Positions 1-8,480 are shown, numbered from the stretch's first letter. The stretch is 64,000 nucleotides of DNA from G963677915 sp963677915 (GCA_963677915.2 CAXXGE010000035.1:1-64000), one strand, 5' to 3'. Notes: generated by a model from the sequence alone, not told the origin. Made by a program: numbers and translations.

Positions 1-360
1 GGATTTTTCAAACATCTCACCTGTACCCGCCTTCATCATGCAGATGCCTGTATGGACAATATGTGTGCAGCCTGACAGTCCTTTCAGGAACTCAAAAGCT
101 TCCTGTCTGTTCTCCGGCTTGCCGTATATCAAGCTGCCTTGTGCAACGACTGTATCTGCACTTAGCACCAGTCGGCCTTCAGGGCAGCTCCCGGCTACGG
201 TTTCGCATTTCTGTCTTGCCAGATTGGCTACCAGATCCTGGGGCAGCCACGCATCCAGATGCACCTCTTCAATATCGGACGGCTGGCAGACGTATGGAAT
301 TTCGAGCATCTCCAGGATTTCACGACGCCTGGGAGATGCAGATGCCAATGTAATTATCAT
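1..360 (-). CDS. maf: Maf family nucleotide pyrophosphatase (C-terminus outside window)
   Basis: Nucleoside triphosphate pyrophosphatase of the Maf/HAM1-like superfamily, thought to remove non-canonical or methylated nucleotides from the pool; cytosolic. The first 120 codons are present and the gene runs off the left edge. The N-terminus MIITLASASPRRREIL is the family signature, the LSADTVV block holds the conserved catalytic Asp, and YGKP follows as expected. The usual length is about 190 aa, so roughly 70 residues are missing because of the window edge, not because of damage. It directly follows the DUF4321 gene with a 1-nt gap and is probably co-transcribed with it. The family assignment is secure; the exact substrate (dTTP/UTP or m7GTP type) cannot be read here. 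Confidence 0.93.
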   Translation of the reverse strand, partial: MIITLASASPRRREILEMLEIPYVCQPSDIEEVHLDAWLPQDLVANLARQKCETVAGSCPEGRLVLSADTVVAQGSLIYGKPENRQEAFEFLKGLSGCTHIVHTGICMMKAGTGEMFEKS

Positions 361-361
361 A

Positions 362-628
362 TTACAACTTCCTATACAGCAAAATGGACAGCAATATGCC
401 GATGATGCTTGCAATCGTTATATTGAAGTAGATTTGAAACGTCAGTCGCAGTAAATGGAAATCCAGAATCAAAGGCGTTTCCTGACCGAACCCATACCCG
501 AAATCAAGCCATTTCAAAAAGCTGAATTCCGAAGCCAAACTACCCAGAAATCCCCCTATGACGATACCTGACAGTATGAACAGTACCAGGACCCATTTGT
601 TATGGGTCTCATTTCTTGTATAAGCCAT
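362..628 (-). CDS. DUF4321 small membrane protein
   Basis: An 88-aa protein with two hydrophobic segments, around residues 11-30 (VLVLFILSGIVIGGFLGSLA) and near the C-terminus (IYFNITIASIIGILLSILLY), separated by a short polar stretch. Length, the N-terminal KWVLVLF block and the closing IASIIG...LLYRK motif fit the DUF4321 family of Firmicutes, whose function is unknown. The start at 628 was chosen over an upstream in-frame ATG because GGAGGG lies at the right distance in front of MAYTRN. Its position just upstream of maf suggests one short operon. Family membership is from recall of the motif pattern, so the call is moderately sure. Confidence 0.75.
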   Translation of the reverse strand: MAYTRNETHNKWVLVLFILSGIVIGGFLGSLASEFSFLKWLDFGYGFGQETPLILDFHLLRLTFQIYFNITIASIIGILLSILLYRKL

Positions 629-719
629 TACCCTAATCCCTCCGGTGTAGTTTTTCATAAACATTCTAACATACTGCCAAACACTTTCCTAGAGTATTAT
701 CCAGATTACTTGGCCATGA

Positions 720-750
720 GAAAAAAAGTCCCAGACGGGATGCCTGGGAC
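720..750 (-). terminator. Rho-independent terminator of the rnf operon
   Basis: A 7-bp perfect stem (GTCCCAG / CTGGGAC, 728-734 with 744-750) with a 9-nt loop is followed on the minus strand by seven consecutive T residues (the A run at 721-727). It lies 28 nt after the rnfB stop codon and is a textbook intrinsic terminator. Confidence 0.92.
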
Positions 751-777
751 AGATTATTTGGAGAACGCTATACGTGA

Positions 778-1572
778 TCAGCCGACGATGGCTTTGGTAG
801 GACATTTGTCCCTGCATGCGTTGCAGAGGACACATTTTTCGTAGTCTACTTTAGCAAGTGTACCATCGATAATGATGGCATCATATTCGCAGGCCTTAAA
901 GCACATGCGGCAACCGATACAACCAACGCTGCATGCTGCTTTGACATCTTTACCCTTGTCCTGGGAGTTGCAGACAACACGCGTCGTCTTGGCTGCGGGT
1001 ATAATCTCGATAAGGTTTTTTGGACAGGTTGCGACACACATGCCGCAGGAGGTACACTTCTCCTCATCTATAACAGCTATGCCGTCGACGATGTTGATCG
1101 CATCAAACATACATGCCTTGACACAGCTGCCACCGCCCAGGCAGCCATAGGAACAAGTCTTGGATCCGCCACCTTGCAGGTAGGCTTCATCCCGGCAATC
1201 TACCACGCCGTAATACTCATATTTCTGTTTTGCGTTGTCACAGCTGCCGTTGCATTTGACAAAAGCGGTTGTACGCTCTTTTGTTACTGCATCGACACCC
1301 ATGATGGCTGCAACTCTTTCTGCACACTCTTTTCCACCAACAGGACATCCGTTGGTAGGTGCATGACCTTCAACAACAGCCTTGGCAAAGGCATCGCATC
1401 CTGCAAAACCGCAGGCACCGCAGTTGGCACTTGGCAGTGCGTCCCTTACCAAAGGAATCAATGGGTCAATTTTTACTGCAAATTTCTTGGCTGCCACACC
1501 TAGACCGAGTCCGAAAAGAAGACCGAGTCCGCCGATACTGGCAGCTGAAAAGACAATACTTGATATTTCCAT
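778..1572 (-). CDS. rnfB: Rnf complex subunit RnfB (iron-sulfur subunit)
   Basis: Electron-input subunit of the Rnf complex, which couples reduced ferredoxin oxidation to NAD+ reduction and ion pumping at the membrane. The 264 aa start with one membrane anchor (about residues 6-28). A 4Fe-4S domain follows, CGACGFAGC at 51-59 plus a later Cys, and then several cysteine blocks of ferredoxin type, including CTSCGMCVATCP and CVLCNACRDKCP. The family always has the anchor, the Fe4S4 domain and ferredoxin repeats; cluster number varies between species. It is the last gene of the rnfCDGEAB operon, 21 nt after rnfA, and is followed by a strong terminator. Confidence 0.96.
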   Translation of the reverse strand: MEISSIVFSAASIGGLGLLFGLGLGVAAKKFAVKIDPLIPLVRDALPSANCGACGFAGCDAFAKAVVEGHAPTNGCPVGGKECAERVAAIMGVDAVTKERTTAFVKCNGSCDNAKQKYEYYGVVDCRDEAYLQGGGSKTCSYGCLGGGSCVKACMFDAINIVDGIAVIDEEKCTSCGMCVATCPKNLIEIIPAAKTTRVVCNSQDKGKDVKAACSVGCIGCRMCFKACEYDAIIIDGTLAKVDYEKCVLCNACRDKCPTKAIVG

Positions 1573-1593
1573 GTTTGCACCTCTATCCTTTCG

Positions 1594-2166
1594 TTAAATC
1601 AGACCTGTGAAACCAAGGAATGCGATGGCCATCAGACCAGCCGTTACAAGCACGATCGGATAACCTCGGAAAGGTTTCGGTATTGGATTGTATTCTATTC
1701 TTTCGCGGATGCCAGCCATGAGGACGATGGCAAGTGTAAAGCCTATAGCCGTACCCAAACCGCTCACGATACTGGCAAAAAGCGAATATTCGTTTTGCAT
1801 ATTGATGACTGCGATACCAAGTACTGCACAGTTTGTTGTAATAAGCGGCAGGTATACACCAAGCGCCTGATAGAGTGCAGGGCTGCTTTTTTGGATAATC
1901 ATCTCAACCAGCTGAACCAATGATGCGATAACCAGGATGAAGGCAATCGTATACAGATATGTCACATTCAACGGTACAAGTATGAAGTTGAATACGATAT
2001 ATGAAATCATCGATGCCAATGTCATGACGAATGTTACCGCCAAGCCCATGCCCAATGCCGTTTCCACCTTTTTGGATACGCCCAGGAAAGGACAAATACC
2101 CAGGAAACGCGACAAAACGATGTTATTTACAAGAACCGTACTGATGAATAAAAGTAATAATTCCAT
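1594..2166 (-). CDS. rnfA: Rnf complex membrane subunit RnfA
   Basis: Integral membrane subunit of the Rnf/Nqr family (NqrE/RnfA). Its 190 aa are nearly all hydrophobic and fit six transmembrane helices in the inverted topology shared with RnfE. The N-terminus (LFISTVLVNNIVLSRFLGIC) and the matching internal half (VYLPLITTNCAVLGIAV) carry the paired Cys residues that bind the intramembrane iron centre in this family. It lies 11 nt after rnfE and 21 nt before rnfB, so it is co-transcribed with both. Length is normal. Confidence 0.96.
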   Translation of the reverse strand: MELLLLFISTVLVNNIVLSRFLGICPFLGVSKKVETALGMGLAVTFVMTLASMISYIVFNFILVPLNVTYLYTIAFILVIASLVQLVEMIIQKSSPALYQALGVYLPLITTNCAVLGIAVINMQNEYSLFASIVSGLGTAIGFTLAIVLMAGIRERIEYNPIPKPFRGYPIVLVTAGLMAIAFLGFTGLI

Positions 2167-2177
2167 TCGCGCCTCCT

Positions 2178-2777
2178 TTATTCTGCTGACTTAGCTTTGA
2201 AGTGGTTGAAAGTTGCCATAAGCAAACCGAGAGCGATGAAAGCACCCGGAGCAAGGATGAAAATAGTAATCGGTTCGTAGAAAGATGGCATGACTTGGCG
2301 TCCGAATATGGATCCAGCACCCAAAACCTCCCTTACCGCACCAAGGACTGTCAAGGATACAGTGAAACCCAATCCCATTCCAAGTCCGTCAAAAAGGGAT
2401 GATACGAATCCATTCTTGGATGCGTATGCTTCAGCTCTTCCAAGGATAACACAGTTGACGACAATCAGTGGAATGAACAATCCCAGTGAGTCATAAAGCG
2501 ATGATACAAAGCCTTGAAGAAGCAATTCGACAACTGTAACGAAGGAGGCAATGACGACGATGAACGCCGGTATCCTTACTTTTCCAGGTATGATATTTCT
2601 CAGCAGTGATATTACCAGGTTGGACATTGTCAATACGGCTGTTGTAGCAAGGCCCATGCCCATGCCGTTTGTAGCGGATGTCGTTACCGCAAGCGTAGGA
2701 CACATACCCAGGACCTGGACGAATACAGGGTTTTCACCGATGATGCCGTTTTTAAGTCTTTTAGCTATTTCATTCAT
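2178..2777 (-). CDS. rnfE: Rnf complex membrane subunit RnfE
   Basis: Integral membrane subunit paralogous to RnfA (NqrD/RnfE family), 199 aa with about six predicted helices. The paired blocks NPVFVQVLGMCPTLAVTTS near the N-terminus and FIPLIVVNCVILGRAEAYAS in the second half are the characteristic repeats with one Cys each, matching RnfA in the opposite orientation. Its start codon adjoins the rnfG stop and it precedes rnfA by 11 nt. It works with RnfA, D, G, B and C in ferredoxin:NAD+ oxidoreduction. Confidence 0.96.
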   Translation of the reverse strand: MNEIAKRLKNGIIGENPVFVQVLGMCPTLAVTTSATNGMGMGLATTAVLTMSNLVISLLRNIIPGKVRIPAFIVVIASFVTVVELLLQGFVSSLYDSLGLFIPLIVVNCVILGRAEAYASKNGFVSSLFDGLGMGLGFTVSLTVLGAVREVLGAGSIFGRQVMPSFYEPITIFILAPGAFIALGLLMATFNHFKAKSAE

Positions 2778-3356
2778 CTAGTTCACCTGTCCTATCTCAT
2801 CTTGATAAAATGCAATCGCATCATTAACAACGTTCGTCACCGCTCTTGAAGTGATTGTAGCACCACTGATGGAGACGATATCATTGTCATTGGCTGCATC
2901 TCCCTTGACGACATTCAGCTGAGCTGCCGGTTTGTCGACAAAGTTGCTCTTGAATTCAGGTTCATCAGCCTTGGCGCCAAGACCGGGCGTCTCGGCATGT
3001 TTAATGACATCTATGCCTTTAACAAGCCCATCGGCACCGATAGCTGCCATAAGCTGAATATCACCGCCATAGCCTTCCGGTGCAATAAGCTCGAAAGCAT
3101 AGCCGGCAATTTGGCCATCGATGGTCGCCTCATAAACGCTTGAGATATTGGGATAATCCGCTAAATCTACAGACATTTCTTCAAAAGAAGCCTTCGGAAT
3201 GACCGATTGAAGCGCCTCTTCTTTTTTGATTTTTTGTTGAACTTTGATTGGTTCCTTTGTCACTTCGTATGTGATGCCAAGCAATCCGCCCGCTATGACT
3301 GTGATCAAAAACAGGATGATTGCGTTCTTGATGATATTGTCTTTAGTCTGGCTCAT
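2778..3356 (-). CDS. rnfG: Rnf complex FMN-binding subunit RnfG
   Basis: Carries a covalently bound FMN on the outer face of the membrane and passes electrons within the Rnf complex. The 192 aa contain one N-terminal membrane helix (about 11-30) followed by a soluble FMN-binding domain. The flavinylation motif SGAT is visible at residues 164-167, with Thr167 as the expected phosphoester attachment site. It overlaps rnfD by 4 nt and abuts rnfE, indicating translational coupling. An ApbE-type flavin transferase would be needed but is not encoded in this window. Confidence 0.95.
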   Translation of the reverse strand: MSQTKDNIIKNAIILFLITVIAGGLLGITYEVTKEPIKVQQKIKKEEALQSVIPKASFEEMSVDLADYPNISSVYEATIDGQIAGYAFELIAPEGYGGDIQLMAAIGADGLVKGIDVIKHAETPGLGAKADEPEFKSNFVDKPAAQLNVVKGDAANDNDIVSISGATITSRAVTNVVNDAIAFYQDEIGQVN

Positions 3357-4288
3357 TGCTTCACCTCCCCGAAAATTGTGGGTACTGTGAATCTGTCGAT
3401 AAGCGGTACAGCCAGGTTCATGATCAGAATGGCAAAGGAAACACCCTCAGGGTAACCGCCGAAAACTCTGATAAGAGCCGTAAGGACACCACAACCGATC
3501 CCCATTATGATCTGGCCTTTTGGCGTCGTAGGTGATGACGAATAATCTGTAGCCATGAAAAATGCGCCAATCATCAAGCCACCAGTAAATATGTGATAGC
3601 CCAGGAATGTCATATCAAACCCATGGCCACCAATCAACAGTACCATAACACCGACTGTTACAATGTAAGTAACCGGAATCCTCCAAGTGATGACTTTTCT
3701 TGCCAGCAGATAGATACCGCCGATCAACAAAGCAATAACGGAAGTTTCACCTATGCAGCCAGCGATATTGCCGCTGAAAGTAGATATAAGCGACGGTAGT
3801 TCTCCTCCGCCCTCTTTCATTATTCCAAGAGGCGTTGCGGTGGATACGGCATCCGGAGTTACCCATTGTGTCATGAGTCCGGCAAATGATACGAGAAGGA
3901 AAGCCCTCGCTGCAAGCGCCGGGTTCATGAAGTTCTGTCCAAGCCCGCCAAAAAGCTGCTTGACGATGATGATTGCGACGACACTTCCAATGACGGGCAG
4001 CCAGTATGGCACCGTGCTTGGCAGGTTGAGTGCCAGCAGCAAACCAGTTACAACTGCACTCAAATCACCAATAGTGGATTTCATGCCGGCTGCTTTATTG
4101 TACAGGTATTCAAAAAGAACACATGATACGATTGTGACGAGCGTTATCATAAAGGCCCTGAATCCGAAATTCCAGATACCGACCGCGGTCGCCGGTAACA
4201 GTGCGATTATAACATCCCTCATCGTGCCTGTTACCGTATCGTTGGAACGGATATGAGGCGATGATGAGACAACGTACATATTAGACAT
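3353..4288 (-). CDS. rnfD: Rnf complex membrane flavoprotein subunit RnfD
   Basis: Polytopic membrane subunit of the NqrB/RnfD family, 311 aa with about ten hydrophobic segments. The segment DAVSTATPLG (residues 146-155) corresponds to the (S/T)GAT-like covalent FMN site of the family, here with Ala where Gly is common, so the acceptor Thr is kept but the motif is slightly divergent. It lies 10 nt after rnfC and overlaps rnfG by 4 nt. With RnfG it forms the flavin chain through the membrane that is coupled to Na+ or H+ movement; which ion is used cannot be told from the sequence. Confidence 0.95.
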   Translation of the reverse strand: MSNMYVVSSSPHIRSNDTVTGTMRDVIIALLPATAVGIWNFGFRAFMITLVTIVSCVLFEYLYNKAAGMKSTIGDLSAVVTGLLLALNLPSTVPYWLPVIGSVVAIIIVKQLFGGLGQNFMNPALAARAFLLVSFAGLMTQWVTPDAVSTATPLGIMKEGGGELPSLISTFSGNIAGCIGETSVIALLIGGIYLLARKVITWRIPVTYIVTVGVMVLLIGGHGFDMTFLGYHIFTGGLMIGAFFMATDYSSSPTTPKGQIIMGIGCGVLTALIRVFGGYPEGVSFAILIMNLAVPLIDRFTVPTIFGEVKQ

Positions 4289-4298
4289 ATTTTATCTC

Positions 4299-5621
4299 CT
4301 ATCCTCTCCGACGTTTTGCAAGAATATTTTTCTTGCTCGTTCTAATAGACTGCAGCAGATGGCGTTTTGCCGGACATGTATAGGAACATGCACCACACTC
4401 GATACAATCCATGCCGTGATATTTCTGGAACATTTCCTCGTTTTGAGCCAATGCATATTTGTTCAACTCAAGAGGAAGCAATCCCATCGGGCAAATATTG
4501 ACGCATTTGCCGCAGCGCATGCAGTTCTGCTCTTCCGGTGTCTCCACTTCATCTTTAGTCAGGCACAAGATGGATGATGATCCCTTAACGACAGGTGTAT
4601 CAAGATTGAACATGGCAAAGCCCATCATCGGTCCGCCAGAGATAACCTTGGCAGGTTCTTCCACGAAACCGCCGGCTGCTTCTATCAGTTCCTGATAGTT
4701 TGTACCGATTCTGACCTTGAAGTTCTGTGGTTCTGCAATTGCACCGCCTGAAACTGTGACAATTCTTCTCATCAACGGTCTTCCTCTGAAGATGGCACGG
4801 TGAATCGCAACGACAGTATCGATGTTCTGAACGATACAGCCAACGTCAGCAGGCAATCCTCCCGATGGCACTTCGCGTTTTGTCACGCTGTAAATGAGCT
4901 GCTTTTCAGCACCCTGAGGATATTTGGTCTTGAGTGGTGCGATGGAGATACGCGGTTCATTTTTGACAATTTCCTCAAGCTTGGCGATGCAATCCGGCTT
5001 GTTTGTTTCGACACCGATAATACCTTCAGCTTTTGGAAACAGCTTCAGGATCACTTTAAGGCCTTCTACAATACGGTCGGTCTCCTCAAGCATGATTCTG
5101 TAGTCTGATGTCAAATACGGTTCGCATTCGGCACCATTCACAATAATTCTGTCAATGTTTTTGTCAGGTGGAGGGGAAAGCTTGATGTGAGTCGGGAAAC
5201 CTGCGCCGCCCATCCCTACAATACCAGCTTCTTTGATTACTTCGATAATCTCCTCGTTTTTCATGTTCATGTAATCATGCGGTACATTAAGCCCTTCAAC
5301 TTCTTCATAAAGACCATCGTTTTCAACAAAAACCGCCTTTACCTTCATGCCTGTAGGATTGATAACATCATCAATCTTGCTTACTGTACCTGATACACTT
5401 GAAAAAATCGGCGACGAGACAAAAGCCTCTGATTGTCCGATTTTCTGACCTACCAATACTCTGTCACCTTTTTTTACCAAAGGTTCACAGGGCGCACCGA
5501 TATGCTGGATCATTGGATAGACCAAATCACCTTTCGGCATAAGCACCTTGATTGGTTTGTCTTTGGATTCGTCCTTGTGGTCATGCGGGTGAATACCCCG
5601 TTTGAAAGTCAACGCTGCCAT
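4299..5621 (-). CDS. rnfC: Rnf complex NADH-side subunit RnfC
   Basis: Soluble subunit that binds FMN and NADH and passes electrons between NAD(H) and the rest of Rnf. Visible features in the 440 aa are a NuoF-like nucleotide/flavin block (GIVGMGGAGFPTHIKL), an SLBB-like middle part, and two C-terminal 4Fe-4S motifs, CMRCGKCVNICP and CIECGACSYTCP. The ATG at 5621 was chosen because a GGGGG Shine-Dalgarno lies six bases upstream; an in-frame TTG two codons earlier is less well placed. It is the first gene of rnfCDGEAB, the same order as in acetogens. Confidence 0.95.
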   Translation of the reverse strand: MAALTFKRGIHPHDHKDESKDKPIKVLMPKGDLVYPMIQHIGAPCEPLVKKGDRVLVGQKIGQSEAFVSSPIFSSVSGTVSKIDDVINPTGMKVKAVFVENDGLYEEVEGLNVPHDYMNMKNEEIIEVIKEAGIVGMGGAGFPTHIKLSPPPDKNIDRIIVNGAECEPYLTSDYRIMLEETDRIVEGLKVILKLFPKAEGIIGVETNKPDCIAKLEEIVKNEPRISIAPLKTKYPQGAEKQLIYSVTKREVPSGGLPADVGCIVQNIDTVVAIHRAIFRGRPLMRRIVTVSGGAIAEPQNFKVRIGTNYQELIEAAGGFVEEPAKVISGGPMMGFAMFNLDTPVVKGSSSILCLTKDEVETPEEQNCMRCGKCVNICPMGLLPLELNKYALAQNEEMFQKYHGMDCIECGACSYTCPAKRHLLQSIRTSKKNILAKRRRG

Positions 5622-5665
5622 AGGCAACCCCCATTCTTCATTTTTATTTCAGCACTTTCCATAAT

Positions 5666-5694
5666 AGAATAGTATAGAAAGTGACTTCTATCAA
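5666..5694 (-). promoter_or_regulatory. Candidate sigma-A promoter of the rnf operon
   Basis: On the minus strand TTGATA (5689-5694) is followed after 17 nt by TATTCT (5666-5671), about 45 bp upstream of rnfC. The -35 box touches an 8-bp inverted repeat (AATGATTG / CAATCATT, 5693-5700 and 5713-5720) that could be an operator. The hexamers are only fair matches. Confidence 0.45.
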
Positions 5695-5720
5695 TGATTG
5701 ATATATATTAGACAATCATT

Positions 5721-5743
5721 AAACCCTTGATTTTCAAGGGTTT
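5721..5743 (-). terminator. Candidate terminator after the hydrogenase-sensor operon
   Basis: A 9-bp perfect inverted repeat (AAACCCTTG / CAAGGGTTT, 5721-5729 with 5735-5743) with a 5-nt loop lies between the sensor operon and rnf. The minus-strand side has only three T residues before AATGATTG, so termination strength is doubtful. It may serve as the 3' end of the operon that ends at 5856. Confidence 0.45.
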
Positions 5744-5762
5744 ATGCTTGTTTTGTACGCTC

Positions 5763-5804
5763 TTGCACATTGTATACACCATTTTGTGTATCTTAAAAGT
5801 GCAA
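5763..5804. repeat. Interrupted inverted repeat downstream of the sensor operon
   Basis: TTGCAC (5763-5768) pairs with GTGCAA (5799-5804) and ATACAC (5774-5779) with GTGTAT (5786-5791), giving a stem with an internal bulge. It sits in the 228-bp intergenic stretch between the last sensor gene and rnfC and could be a processing hairpin or a protein-binding site. No T run follows on either strand. Confidence 0.4.
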
Positions 5805-5855
5805 TTCCAAACCTAGGTTTTGCATATTATCGACAATTTCGTTAATTCTTTCACT

Positions 5856-6404
5856 TTACTGTACGCTCAGGTTTGCGAGCTCTTCTTCTATGTAGTTTTT
5901 CAGCCAATTGCTGACTTCTACCGATGCCAAGGGCACATCTTCTCCCAGCACCTCTATCAGCTCGGATGTCTTCACATCAAACTCAGCATCATTCACTTTG
6001 TGGATATACTGAATCTCGACATCATCATATGATACCATGAATCCGGCAATCGTTGACGCCATATCACCCAACGGCGGCCTGTCAATGTGGTCGTATTTCA
6101 TGACCGCAGTCACATGCGTGCCTTTCCCCTTTTCTGTTGATATGTCCAGTTTACCGTCGCAATGGGTGCATGTAAGGTCAAGCATCGGGATGCCAAGGCC
6201 GACCTTCCGCATTGTTCTGGATGTCGTAAAGGGATTCTTGATTTCATTGAAGATCTCATCCGGGATGCCCGTTCCGTCATCGGTTATTCTGAAAGAAAAG
6301 ATGTTCCCGATGATATCCTCATTGACCTCTATCTGAATATTCGCCGCCTTACCTCTTATACTGTTCTGTGCAATATCAAGGATATGCATTGAAAGTTCTT
6401 TCAT
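5856..6404 (-). CDS. Histidine-kinase-like ATPase (anti-sigma/GHKL type), second copy of the module
   Basis: A 182-aa protein with a GHKL ATPase fold: an N-box-like helix (HILDIAQNSIRGKA), the DDGTGIP motif (G1 box) and a G2-like VGLGIPMLDLTC segment, followed by a KGTHV block. There is no His phosphoacceptor or transmembrane segment, so it resembles stand-alone ATP-binding proteins of the RsbW/SpoIIAB sort more than a full sensor kinase. About 60 extra residues at the C-terminus are not recognised. Its start overlaps the preceding DRTGG stop by 1 nt. In Clostridia such proteins cluster with DRTGG proteins and [FeFe]-hydrogenase homologues; the biochemical role is unproven. Confidence 0.75.
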   Translation of the reverse strand: MKELSMHILDIAQNSIRGKAANIQIEVNEDIIGNIFSFRITDDGTGIPDEIFNEIKNPFTTSRTMRKVGLGIPMLDLTCTHCDGKLDISTEKGKGTHVTAVMKYDHIDRPPLGDMASTIAGFMVSYDDVEIQYIHKVNDAEFDVKTSELIEVLGEDVPLASVEVSNWLKNYIEEELANLSVQ

Positions 6405-6742
6405 TACTTGATACCCATTCCAACCATTGCAGCCACTGCAGCATAGGACGACAACGGTGTTCCAAGGACGACGATCCCTTCTTCCTCCGCCTTTTTAAGG
6501 GCAGCAGGTTCCACAGTTGAACCTTCGGATACAATAATACAAGCTGCATTGATTAGGAGAGCGACAGCTATGATGTTCAGGTGGCTTTGCACAGTGACCC
6601 ATGCACATCCCTCTTTAGCTTCGCCCATGACAACACTTAACAAATCTCCTACAAAGCCGTTTTCAACCGGTGTATCCAGGTTGTTCTTTCCCGTAAGAAC
6701 CTGGAATCCCAGCTCTTCTGCAAGTTTACCTACTGTCATCAT
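6404..6742 (-). CDS. DRTGG domain protein (second copy)
   Basis: A 112-aa single-domain protein: MMTVGKLAEELGFQVLTGKNNLDTPVENGFVGDLLSV matches the DRTGG fold also found in HPr-kinase-related and CBS/phosphotransacetylase fusion proteins, which is thought to bind a regulatory ligand. No catalytic motif is visible. It overlaps the hydrogenase homologue upstream by 17 nt and the ATPase gene downstream by 1 nt, so all three are translated together. It is distantly similar to the first DRTGG protein (8464-8832), consistent with an ancient duplication of a DRTGG-ATPase pair. Its partner and ligand are unknown. Confidence 0.75.
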   Translation of the reverse strand: MMTVGKLAEELGFQVLTGKNNLDTPVENGFVGDLLSVVMGEAKEGCAWVTVQSHLNIIAVALLINAACIIVSEGSTVEPAALKKAEEEGIVVLGTPLSSYAAVAAMVGMGIK

Positions 6743-8057
6743 CCATATCCTCCAGTTTCTTGATAGAAGGCGGCATTTTTTCCGCCAGGGTTACCATTTG
6801 CTCAGCCATCATTCTAACCTTGTTTCTCAGCATGAATATGCAGTCTTCAATGTTGCCCTGTTCTTTAACAATATCTTCTGCCAAAGCACGGCACGTCGGA
6901 GCGCCGCACGATCCGCAGTCGATATGAGGCAGTACATCATAGATTCTTTCCATTCTTTCCATTTTTTTCAGAGCCTCGGATAGGTCTTCGTCCAGCTTCG
7001 TAACAGCTCTGCTTTCCAAAGTCTTCTCCCACAGAAAATCTATGGATGGATCGACAATATCCAGTTCCCGCACTTCTCCCCTGTTCTTGACATAATTGGC
7101 TATCTTTTGTTTTCTTGTCGTCGACACAAAAGAATTCTCAACTGTCAGTGCACCGCCCAGGCATCCGTTGACACACGACATGCATCCGATGAAATCTACG
7201 TCAAGCTTGTCATTATCCAGCCTTTCCAGGATTTCTATGACTTCCTCAATCCCGTCGACATAGATCTGGTTGTATATGCTTTGCCTGATGCCTTCCCCTG
7301 CTGTTTCAGCCAGTGAGATGAAGTTGGCATCTCCGGACATAAGCGTCTCGATTTCATCGGGCTTTAACGAGTTGATGATAGGCAGCAGTCTGTGGAAGAC
7401 TTCCTTCATTGGTACGACGCCATTGATCAGGGATTCCGAAATCACTTGCGGGTATCTGGTATCTGTAACTTTGGCGCCGCACGGGCTTATATAAAAAATG
7501 CCTATATGGCTTTCAGGTATTCCCTGCTTGAGCAAATGGCTCTTCACATATCTCGCCATAAGTTCTTTTGCAGGAATGATTGGTATGAAGTTTTCCATCA
7601 GGGTAGGAAAACGCATCTGTACCAAATTGATAATCGCAGGGCATGTGGTGCTTATTGCCGGTTTCTTCGCAGTGCCGTCTTTCAGCATTTTGACACCAAG
7701 TGCCGTTGTCTGTCTGACAGCCGGCGAAATATCGAACGCGTCGCTGAAACCCAGCTTTTTCAGCGCTGTCAGGACAATATTGGGATTGCGTATTTTTTTG
7801 AATTGTGTAAACAGTGATGGCTCGACAAGTGCCACACGGTATTTGAATTTATGGATCCTGTTGATCGGATCGGTTGTAGCCATCTTGGCCCTATAATTGC
7901 ACACACGAATACACATGCCGCAATCTATGCAAAGCTCATCCATGATGACCGCTTTGGAATTACGGACACGTATTGCTTCGGTAGGGCACCGCTTAATGCA
8001 GTCGGTACATCCGATACATCTGTCGAGATCGAGGGTAATGGAGTGTAGTTGTGCCAT
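6726..8057 (-). CDS. Sensory-type [FeFe]-hydrogenase homologue with ferredoxin and ARC-type FeS domains
   Basis: 443 aa in three parts. Residues 1-60 hold two 4Fe-4S motifs (CIGCTDCIKRCP, CIDCGMCIRVC). Residues 75-345 form the hydrogenase large-subunit domain. Residues 378-410 carry CGSCGAPTC, a further 4Fe-4S site of the PF04060 type. All four H-cluster cysteines are present: Cys139 in TTCP, Cys193 in SPCGAK, Cys295 and Cys299 in MSCVNGC. The proton-relay Cys of catalytic enzymes (first C of TSCCP) is replaced by Thr138, as in putative sensory group C hydrogenases. There is no PAS or kinase domain; the neighbouring DRTGG and ATPase proteins may supply output. A role in H2 or redox sensing is inferred. 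Confidence 0.85.
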   Translation of the reverse strand: MAQLHSITLDLDRCIGCTDCIKRCPTEAIRVRNSKAVIMDELCIDCGMCIRVCNYRAKMATTDPINRIHKFKYRVALVEPSLFTQFKKIRNPNIVLTALKKLGFSDAFDISPAVRQTTALGVKMLKDGTAKKPAISTTCPAIINLVQMRFPTLMENFIPIIPAKELMARYVKSHLLKQGIPESHIGIFYISPCGAKVTDTRYPQVISESLINGVVPMKEVFHRLLPIINSLKPDEIETLMSGDANFISLAETAGEGIRQSIYNQIYVDGIEEVIEILERLDNDKLDVDFIGCMSCVNGCLGGALTVENSFVSTTRKQKIANYVKNRGEVRELDIVDPSIDFLWEKTLESRAVTKLDEDLSEALKKMERMERIYDVLPHIDCGSCGAPTCRALAEDIVKEQGNIEDCIFMLRNKVRMMAEQMVTLAEKMPPSIKKLEDMDDDSR

Positions 8058-8066
8058 AAACGCCTC

Positions 8067-8480
8067 CTACGCAAGGTTCACTCTAATGGTTACTTTTGTA
8101 CCTTTGCCAACTTCCGACTCAATATGAAGATGGTCGCTGTAGCGTTTGATATTGGGAAGTCCCATACCGGCACCGAATCCCATATCTCTCGCTTCTCTGG
8201 AAGCCGTCGAATAGCCGGCTGTCATCGCCTGCTCGATATCAGGGATTCCAGGCCCGTTATCGTCCAAAACAACTTGAATGAATTCAGGTGTGACTTCTGC
8301 ATCAATCGTTCCACCATTGGCATGAATGACCATATTGATTTCCGCTTCATACATAGCAACTGCAATTTTTCTGATAACGCCGGAATTAATGCCGAGTTGC
8401 TTCAAAGCCTTCTTCAATTTTCCGGATGCTGTTCCGGCACTGATATACTCTCCATCTATCACATCATAATGTAATATCAT
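8067..8480 (-). CDS. RsbW-like ATP-binding protein (first copy)
   Basis: A 137-aa GHKL ATPase-like protein similar to anti-sigma factor kinases. It shows the N-box (AMYEAEINMVIHANGG), the DNGPGIPD motif, the GAGMGLPNIKRYSD glycine-rich loop and the terminal GKGTKVTI block. The start at 8480 (MILHYDV) was chosen because GAGGAGA lies upstream; the longer open frame reads through the preceding gene. It overlaps the first DRTGG gene by 17 nt and lies 9 nt before the hydrogenase homologue. Family: stand-alone HATPase of the RsbW/SpoIIAB type; a phosphorylation target is not visible in the window. Confidence 0.8.
   Translation of the reverse strand: MILHYDVIDGEYISAGTASGKLKKALKQLGINSGVIRKIAVAMYEAEINMVIHANGGTIDAEVTPEFIQVVLDDNGPGIPDIEQAMTAGYSTASREARDMGFGAGMGLPNIKRYSDHLHIESEVGKGTKVTIRVNLA

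Noticed and set aside
6726..8057. Catalytic bidirectional [FeFe]-hydrogenase
   Set aside because: The proton-relay Cys of the TSCCP motif is Thr, and no NuoE/NuoF-like partner subunits are present.
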